DNA of 11,346 nt, taken from an uncultured Pirellulaceae bacterium. GTDB taxonomy: Bacteria > Planctomycetota > Planctomycetia > Pirellulales > Pirellulaceae. Below are positions 7,931-11,346 of the stretch, piece by piece (the stretch's first letter is position 1; each line of letters begins with the position of its first letter). A program made the position numbers and the translations under genes. Location of the stretch: positions 1 through 11,346 of the forward strand of contig CAKQWG010000102.1 of NCBI GenBank assembly GCA_934278005.1, given 5' to 3'. The notes beneath the pieces were generated by a model, which did not search any database, was not told the origin of the DNA, and was given only the letters and a program-made list of their open reading frames with translations.

Positions 7931-8470
7931 ATGACGACGGCCCAAGCGAAACCAGCCACAGATGGCTACCGTCCGGAATTGCCCGATTGGGGCGTCTATT
8001 TGCGCTGGCCCACCGACGACGAGGGGTGGATCCATCCTGAGGATGTCGAGTTGGTGCGGGGACTGATTCCCAGTCGTCGCGTGTTCTGCCGGACCGCGTG
8101 GGATGGCGAGTACTACCAATTGCACTATGGCGATGTGAGCTTCCGGGTACGTCCCAGCATGTGGATCAGGGTGCCCGACGTCGACTTGGAGGTGGGGCAG
8201 CAGGTCGAATTGCTCAGCCGCAACCAACACAACGATCCCGGCATCTTTCGCATTGCCGGCATCTATTTTGTACCCGCGACGGGCGAAGTCGAGTATGCGC
8301 TGCAGAACGATGAATTGACGCTCAAGCGTCGCTTCCACCGCATCGATGTCGCGCCGCTCAAGATTAAGCACCAACTCCGCCAGGGATATTACGAGCATCC
8401 GCCTGCCACATCGAACATTCCCGAGGACGTCGAGCTGCTCGACGTAGGGCGGTTAACCGGGCCTGAGTAG
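7931..8470 (+). CDS. Hypothetical protein, 179 aa, probably cytoplasmic beta-rich
   Basis: ATG 7931 is preceded by AGGAG (7916-7920) at a spacing of 10 bases, and the frame ends in TAG at 8468-8470. I do not recognise a named family. The protein has no signal peptide or membrane segment. It is rich in Trp, Tyr, Arg and acidic residues; residues 18-33 (Pro-Asp-Trp-Gly-Val-Tyr-Leu-Arg-Trp-Pro) and 60-130 look like alternating beta strands, suggesting a small barrel. Pro-Glu-Asp-Val-Glu-Leu occurs twice, near residues 36 and 164. It begins 72 bases after the ceramidase-like gene on the same strand and might be co-transcribed with it. The coding call is firm because of composition, length and the ribosome-binding site; the function is unknown. 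Confidence 0.75.
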   Translation: MTTAQAKPATDGYRPELPDWGVYLRWPTDDEGWIHPEDVELVRGLIPSRRVFCRTAWDGEYYQLHYGDVSFRVRPSMWIRVPDVDLEVGQQVELLSRNQHNDPGIFRIAGIYFVPATGEVEYALQNDELTLKRRFHRIDVAPLKIKHQLRQGYYEHPPATSNIPEDVELLDVGRLTGPE

Positions 8471-8482
8471 TCCCATTGTCGT

Positions 8483-8505
8483 GGACCGCTCCGCGGTCCT
8501 TGCTT
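8483..8505 (+). terminator. Possible weak terminator after the 179-aa gene
   Basis: GGACCGC (8483-8489) pairs perfectly with GCGGTCC (8493-8499) around a TCC loop, followed by TTGCTTCT rather than a clean T run. It lies 13 bases after the stop codon. It could equally be a 3'-end-stabilising hairpin. Confidence 0.45.
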
Positions 8506-8581
8506 CTACTTGCTACCCTACTACCCCTAACTTCCTTGCTAATACTTCCCGGCTGATACTTTTCAAACAGCTTAACAGTCG

Positions 8582-8610
8582 TTGACGTTTCTGGTCGATG
8601 GGCAGACAAT
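8582..8610 (+). promoter_or_regulatory. Candidate sigma70-type promoter for glyA
   Basis: TTGACG at 8582-8587 (5 of 6 to the -35 consensus), a 17-base spacer, then GACAAT at 8605-8610 (4 of 6 to -10). It would give a leader of about 105 bases before the glyA ATG. The GACAATT string recurs at 8642-8648 and 8664-8670. No glycine riboswitch or other known fold was recognised in the leader. Confidence 0.35.
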
Positions 8611-8723
8611 TTGACTTGCTTCAAGGGCAAAGCACTTTATCGACAATTAGAAGCACTCCACCAGACAATTAACCGAGCCTGAGCTGCCAAGCTGGGCGTT
8701 CCCTTCTGACTAGACCTCCCATT

Positions 8724-9983
8724 ATGAATTTTATTGAGTCGCAAGATCCTGACCTGTGGACCGCCATGGACGCCGAATACCAACGGCAGCAAGATGGCTT
8801 GGAGATGATTGCCAGCGAAAACTACACTTCGCCAGCTATTATGCAGGCGGTGGGCAGCGTGCTGACCAATAAATATGCCGAAGGTTATCCCGGCCGTCGC
8901 TATTACGGGGGGTGTGAGCATGTGGACACCGTCGAGCGACTGGCGATCTCCCGCGCCTGTCAGTTGTTTGGTGCAGAGGCGGCCAATGTGCAGCCCCACA
9001 GCGGCTCGCAAGCCAACACGGCGGTGTACATGTCGGCACTCAAGCCAGGCGACACGGTGCTGGGGCTAGATTTGGCCCAGGGCGGGCACCTGACCCACGG
9101 CATGCACTTGAATATTTCGGGCATGCTTTACAAGTTCATCTCCTATGGCGTCGACCCGCAGACGCATCGCTTGGACTTTGACCAAGTCGCGCGATTGGCT
9201 CGCGAGCACAAGCCCAAGCTGATCGTGGCTGGAGCTAGCGCCTATCCGCGCGAGATCCCCCACGGCCGCTTCGCTGAAATCGCCCAGGAATGCGGTGCGA
9301 AACTCTTGGTGGATATGGCCCACTACGCTGGCTTGGTAGCCGCCGGCGTGCACGACAACCCCGTCCCCGTGGCGGACTACGTGACCACTACCACGCACAA
9401 GACCATGCGTGGGCCGCGCTCGGGCATCGTGCTCTGCAAGCAGGAGTATCTCAAATCGATCAACAGCGCAGTCTTCCCCGGATTGCAAGGTGGCCCGCTC
9501 ATGCACGTCGTGGCTGGCAAGGCGATCTGTTTTGGCGAGGCGCTGCGACCCGAGTTCCGGCAGTATGGCCAAGCGGTGGTCAACAATGCCAAGACCCTGG
9601 CTGAGACTCTCCTCAGCGACGGCCTAAGATTGATCAGCGGCGGCACCGACAATCACCTGCTGCTGGTCGACGTGACCAGTATCGGGCTTGGCGGAAAACA
9701 AGCTGAGAAGGCGCTGGAGAGCTGTGGCATTACCGTCAATATGAACATGATCCCGTTTGACAGCCGCAAGCCGCTCGACCCGAGCGGAATTCGTATCGGC
9801 ACGCCCGCTCTCACCACGCGCGGCATGGGCACGGAAGAAATGAAGACCATCGGTGGCTGGATTAGCCAAGCTCTGCGCAATCCGGACGATGACACTTTGC
9901 ACACCGGCATTCGCCAAAAAGCCCGCGAGATGTGCGAGAATTTTCCAGTGCCTGCCGAGGCGCAGGTAGGAGGAGCCGTTTAG
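8724..9983 (+). CDS. glyA: Serine hydroxymethyltransferase
   Basis: A 419-residue cytoplasmic PLP enzyme that interconverts serine plus tetrahydrofolate with glycine plus 5,10-methylene-tetrahydrofolate, the main source of one-carbon units. The sequence is canonical over its whole length: Ser31-Glu-Asn-Tyr, Glu53 in Tyr-Ala-Glu-Gly-Tyr-Pro-Gly, Tyr60/Tyr61, Ser-Gly-Ser-Gln-Ala-Asn at 93-98, Asp197 and His200 in Val-Asp-Met-Ala-His, the Schiff-base Lys226 in [12 protein letters not shown], and the C-terminal Arg-Ile-Gly-Thr-Pro-Ala region. The length is typical for bacteria. No Shine-Dalgarno sequence precedes the ATG (the bases just upstream include ACCTCC, its complement), as is often seen in planctomycetes. 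A receiver-domain gene starts one base after the stop, with its ribosome-binding site inside the glyA end, so the two are very likely one operon. Confidence 0.97.
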   Translation: MNFIESQDPDLWTAMDAEYQRQQDGLEMIASENYTSPAIMQAVGSVLTNKYAEGYPGRRYYGGCEHVDTVERLAISRACQLFGAEAANVQPHSGSQANTAVYMSALKPGDTVLGLDLAQGGHLTHGMHLNISGMLYKFISYGVDPQTHRLDFDQVARLAREHKPKLIVAGASAYPREIPHGRFAEIAQECGAKLLVDMAHYAGLVAAGVHDNPVPVADYVTTTTHKTMRGPRSGIVLCKQEYLKSINSAVFPGLQGGPLMHVVAGKAICFGEALRPEFRQYGQAVVNNAKTLAETLLSDGLRLISGGTDNHLLLVDVTSIGLGGKQAEKALESCGITVNMNMIPFDSRKPLDPSGIRIGTPALTTRGMGTEEMKTIGGWISQALRNPDDDTLHTGIRQKAREMCENFPVPAEAQVGGAV

Positions 9984-9984
9984 C

Positions 9985-10446
9985 GTGTCTGATGCAAGCC
10001 AAACCCGAACCAATCGTATCCTGATTGCCGACGACAATGCTGCGAACCGCGAATTGTTGGAGGCTTATCTGGCGTCGAGCGATTGTGAGATAGAGATATC
10101 GATCGACGGCCAAGATACGCTTGACAAGGTCAAGTCGTTTCAGCCCGACCTGTTGTTGCTCGACGTGATGATGCCCAAGTTGAGCGGCTTTGAGGTTTGC
10201 AAGCAGATTAAAGACGACCCCAAGACGGCGCGGGTCATGGTCTTGATGGTCACCGCGCTGAACGAATTGGGGGACATCGAGCGGGCTGTTAAGGCTGGCA
10301 CCGATGATTTTCTAACGAAGCCGGTGCAGAAGGTAACTTTGCTCAAACGCGTGGCGAACATGCTGCGATTGAAAGACACCACCGACGAACTCGAGCGGCT
10401 GCGGCGATATATACGCGACATGGACGATCAATCGCGGCCGGTATGA
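9985..10446 (+). CDS. Stand-alone receiver-domain response regulator
   Basis: A 153-residue protein starting at GTG 9985, one base after the glyA stop. The AGGAGG inside the glyA end (about 9970-9975) is well placed for this start. Residues 11-130 form a complete CheY-like receiver: the acidic pair Asp16-Asp17, phospho-acceptor Asp60 in Leu-Leu-Leu-Leu-Asp-Val-Met-Met-Pro, Thr90 and Lys112 in Thr-Lys-Pro. All catalytic positions are present. The remaining about 22 residues are a charged helix, probably a coiled-coil extension, with no DNA-binding or enzymatic output domain. Such single-domain regulators usually pass phosphate or bind a partner protein, as DivK or CheY do. No histidine kinase lies nearby, so the partner is unknown. 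The best-matching receivers are of the PleD/DivK type, which is an impression from the motifs only. Confidence 0.92.
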   Translation: MSDASQTRTNRILIADDNAANRELLEAYLASSDCEIEISIDGQDTLDKVKSFQPDLLLLDVMMPKLSGFEVCKQIKDDPKTARVMVLMVTALNELGDIERAVKAGTDDFLTKPVQKVTLLKRVANMLRLKDTTDELERLRRYIRDMDDQSRPV

Positions 10447-10598
10447 AACTCGCCTCGTGTAATCTTTCGGGATGCGCGCCCCACCCACCGCCGACTATCC
10501 ACTCACACTGCCTGCCACCACAGCCCTGCGTGAATCGCAATCGACGGATGGGCGGTGTACGGTAACCGCCTGCCTACCGAGCACAGTCGCGCATCAGA

Positions 10599-10732
10599 TT
10601 TTTCTAACCATCCATTTTTTAACCTTGTCTCCCCGCGCTCGCCTCGCGACCGGCCGCGGCTCTGCGACATGCGAGTCGCGACATGCGACATGCGACATGC
10701 GACGATCGGTTAAAAAATGGATGGTAAAAAAA
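10599..10732. mobile_element. Long inverted repeat element, MITE-like or structured terminator
   Basis: Bases 10607-10624 (ACCATCCATTTTTTAACC) are the perfect 18-bp reverse complement of 10708-10725. T and A runs outside the arms (10599-10603 and 10726-10732) could extend pairing with a small bulge. Each arm itself holds a partial tandem repeat of about 16 bp (T-run, TAACC, ATCCA). The 83-base interior is GC-rich and ends in a heptamer array. No transposase and no evident target duplication are present. The nature of the element is uncertain. Confidence 0.5.
10663..10704 (+). repeat. Heptanucleotide tandem array (TGCGACA-type, six units)
   Basis: Six consecutive 7-base units in register: TGCGACA, TGCGAGT, CGCGACA, TGCGACA, TGCGACA, TGCGACG. 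Three are identical and the others differ at one to two bases. The array abuts the right arm of the 10607-10725 inverted repeat. Confidence 0.85.
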
Positions 10733-10976
10733 TGGCGAGGCCAACTCCTGCAGATTATCGCTGCGGCTGTTCACACGAACGCTTATTGGCTCGTCACCTG
10801 ACGATATTACGCCACTACGGGGCGCACGACAGTGCGCTCATTGCCAAGCAAATCTGACTCGCGATGCTCGACTATGACGTCGTTTGAAACCGCTCACCGT
10901 GTCGCAGCGTATCGCGAGCGCTGCGAGGAACGCGTCGAAGTCATAGCTGATGGCGACCGCACGTTGATCGTGGTCT

Positions 10977-11020
10977 CCCCTCGCCCTGTACTCGGGGAGA
11001 GGGGTTGGGGGTGAGGGGCC
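10977..11020. repeat. GC-rich dispersed-type repeat with hairpin
   Basis: CCCCTCGCCC (10977-10986) can pair with the GGGGAGAGGGG at 10994-11004 with one mismatch, and a GGGGGTGAGGGG string follows. Strings of this 'CCCTCACCCC-CAACCCCTCTCCCC' type recur between genes in many bacterial genomes. It lies downstream of the minus-strand gene ending at 11048 and could be its mRNA end. Confidence 0.55.
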
Positions 11021-11047
11021 TTGTGCAGCTCTCGCTGCCACACGTCA

Positions 11048-11346
11048 TCAGTCGAGACTTTTTTGGGCCGCAGAAATTTTGCTCATAATGAACACCAACT
11101 CTCGAGTCTCCCCCTCTTTGAGCGAAAGCGTTTGAGGCACCGAGGTATAACCTTCCAGCTTTAGCGAGATGGTGACATCTTCATCGGGCAGCATTTCATT
11201 CGATCTCCACCGTCCGTCAGATTGCTTTCTGAAACTAATATCTCCGCCATTCCTAGTGCCGTTCATGCTTCCATCAGCGGGTGGTGTTCCATACTTGCAG
11301 TCAGGCTTTGAGCCTTCTAACAGATCACCATTCTCATCGATGGCTT
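11048..11346 (-). CDS. C-terminal part of a protein with a carboxypeptidase-regulatory-like beta domain (partial)
   Basis: The minus-strand frame is open from the right window edge to a TGA at 11048-11050 and gives the last 98 residues. An internal ATG at 11266 exists, but the same protein-like composition continues upstream of it (Asp-Glu-Asn-Gly-Asp, Pro-Pro-Ala-Asp-Gly), so the gene very likely starts beyond the window. The stretch Asp-Gly-Arg-Trp ... Leu-Pro-Asp-Glu-Asp-Val-Thr-Ile-Ser-Leu ... Glu-Gly-Tyr ... Leu-Lys-Glu-Gly-Glu-Thr-Arg-Glu-Leu-Val-Phe matches the usual pattern of a transthyretin-like, carboxypeptidase-regulatory domain, a small beta sandwich found at the ends of planctomycete exported proteins and sigma factor-like or peptidase proteins. 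The function of the whole protein cannot be told. The coding call is firm; the domain call is moderate. Confidence 0.7.
   Translation of the reverse strand, partial: AIDENGDLLEGSKPDCKYGTPPADGSMNGTRNGGDISFRKQSDGRWRSNEMLPDEDVTISLKLEGYTSVPQTLSLKEGETRELVFIMSKISAAQKSLD

Larger units (their letters stand above)
10447..11047. other. Non-coding repeat-rich region after the response regulator
   Basis: About 600 bases without a convincing gene. They contain a small hairpin GGCGGT-N8-ACCGCC (10551-10570), a large inverted repeat with an internal heptamer array (10599-10732), a GC-rich dispersed-type repeat (10977-11020) and a hairpin GCAGC-TCTC-GCTGC (11025-11038). No clean terminator for the glyA operon was found; the 10607-10725 inverted repeat could serve as one in either direction. 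Confidence 0.55.

Noticed and set aside
8617..8723. Glycine riboswitch in the glyA leader
   Set aside because: No recognisable aptamer core or paired aptamer arrangement in the about 105-base leader.
10832..11014. Plus-strand 60-codon frame ending in the GC-rich repeat, with a fairly protein-like middle part
   Set aside because: The end is the dispersed repeat, there is no ribosome-binding site and no family is recognisable. It could be a decayed gene remnant, but that cannot be supported from the sequence alone.

Overview
The window looks like a chromosomal segment of a planctomycete, most likely in or near the Pirellulales. This is inferred from the gene content: a PEP-CTERM sorting tail at the left edge, a Tat-type DegT/DnrJ aminotransferase, a secreted neutral-ceramidase-like protein, an FG-GAP/VCBS protein, weak or absent Shine-Dalgarno sites at several genes, fairly high GC, and long intergenic stretches full of short dispersed repeats. 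No rRNA, tRNA, CRISPR array, integrase, phage gene or intact insertion sequence was seen.

Layout. 1-105 is the C-terminus of a PEP-CTERM protein, followed by a strong hairpin terminator (155-191). 558-674 encodes a 38-residue lysine-rich protein. 675-2030 has no convincing gene and holds a cluster of REP/BIME-like repeats in both orientations. Three minus-strand genes follow: an exported glycine-zipper protein with a His/Gly-rich tail (2031-2753), an exported FG-GAP/VCBS protein (3060-4319) and a DegT/DnrJ/EryC1/StrS aminotransferase with a twin-arginine signal (4522-6000). A 121-bp MITE-like element with 21-bp imperfect terminal inverted repeats lies between the last two (4341-4461).

From 6392 the genes run on the plus strand: a secreted ceramidase-like hydrolase (6392-7858), a 179-residue hypothetical protein (7931-8470), serine hydroxymethyltransferase glyA (8724-9983) and, one base later, a stand-alone receiver-domain response regulator (9985-10446). 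10447-11047 is non-coding and holds an 18-bp perfect inverted repeat enclosing a heptanucleotide array, plus a GC-rich dispersed repeat. The right edge cuts a minus-strand gene (11048-11346) whose visible end looks like a carboxypeptidase-regulatory-like beta domain.

Functionally, glyA belongs to serine/glycine and one-carbon metabolism and is translationally adjacent to a signalling receiver. The other larger proteins are mostly envelope or periplasmic. No complete new defence or biosynthetic system is evident. The most interesting items are the apparently exported PLP aminotransferase, the two MITE-like or structured repeats, the REP-like cluster and the glyA-receiver pair.
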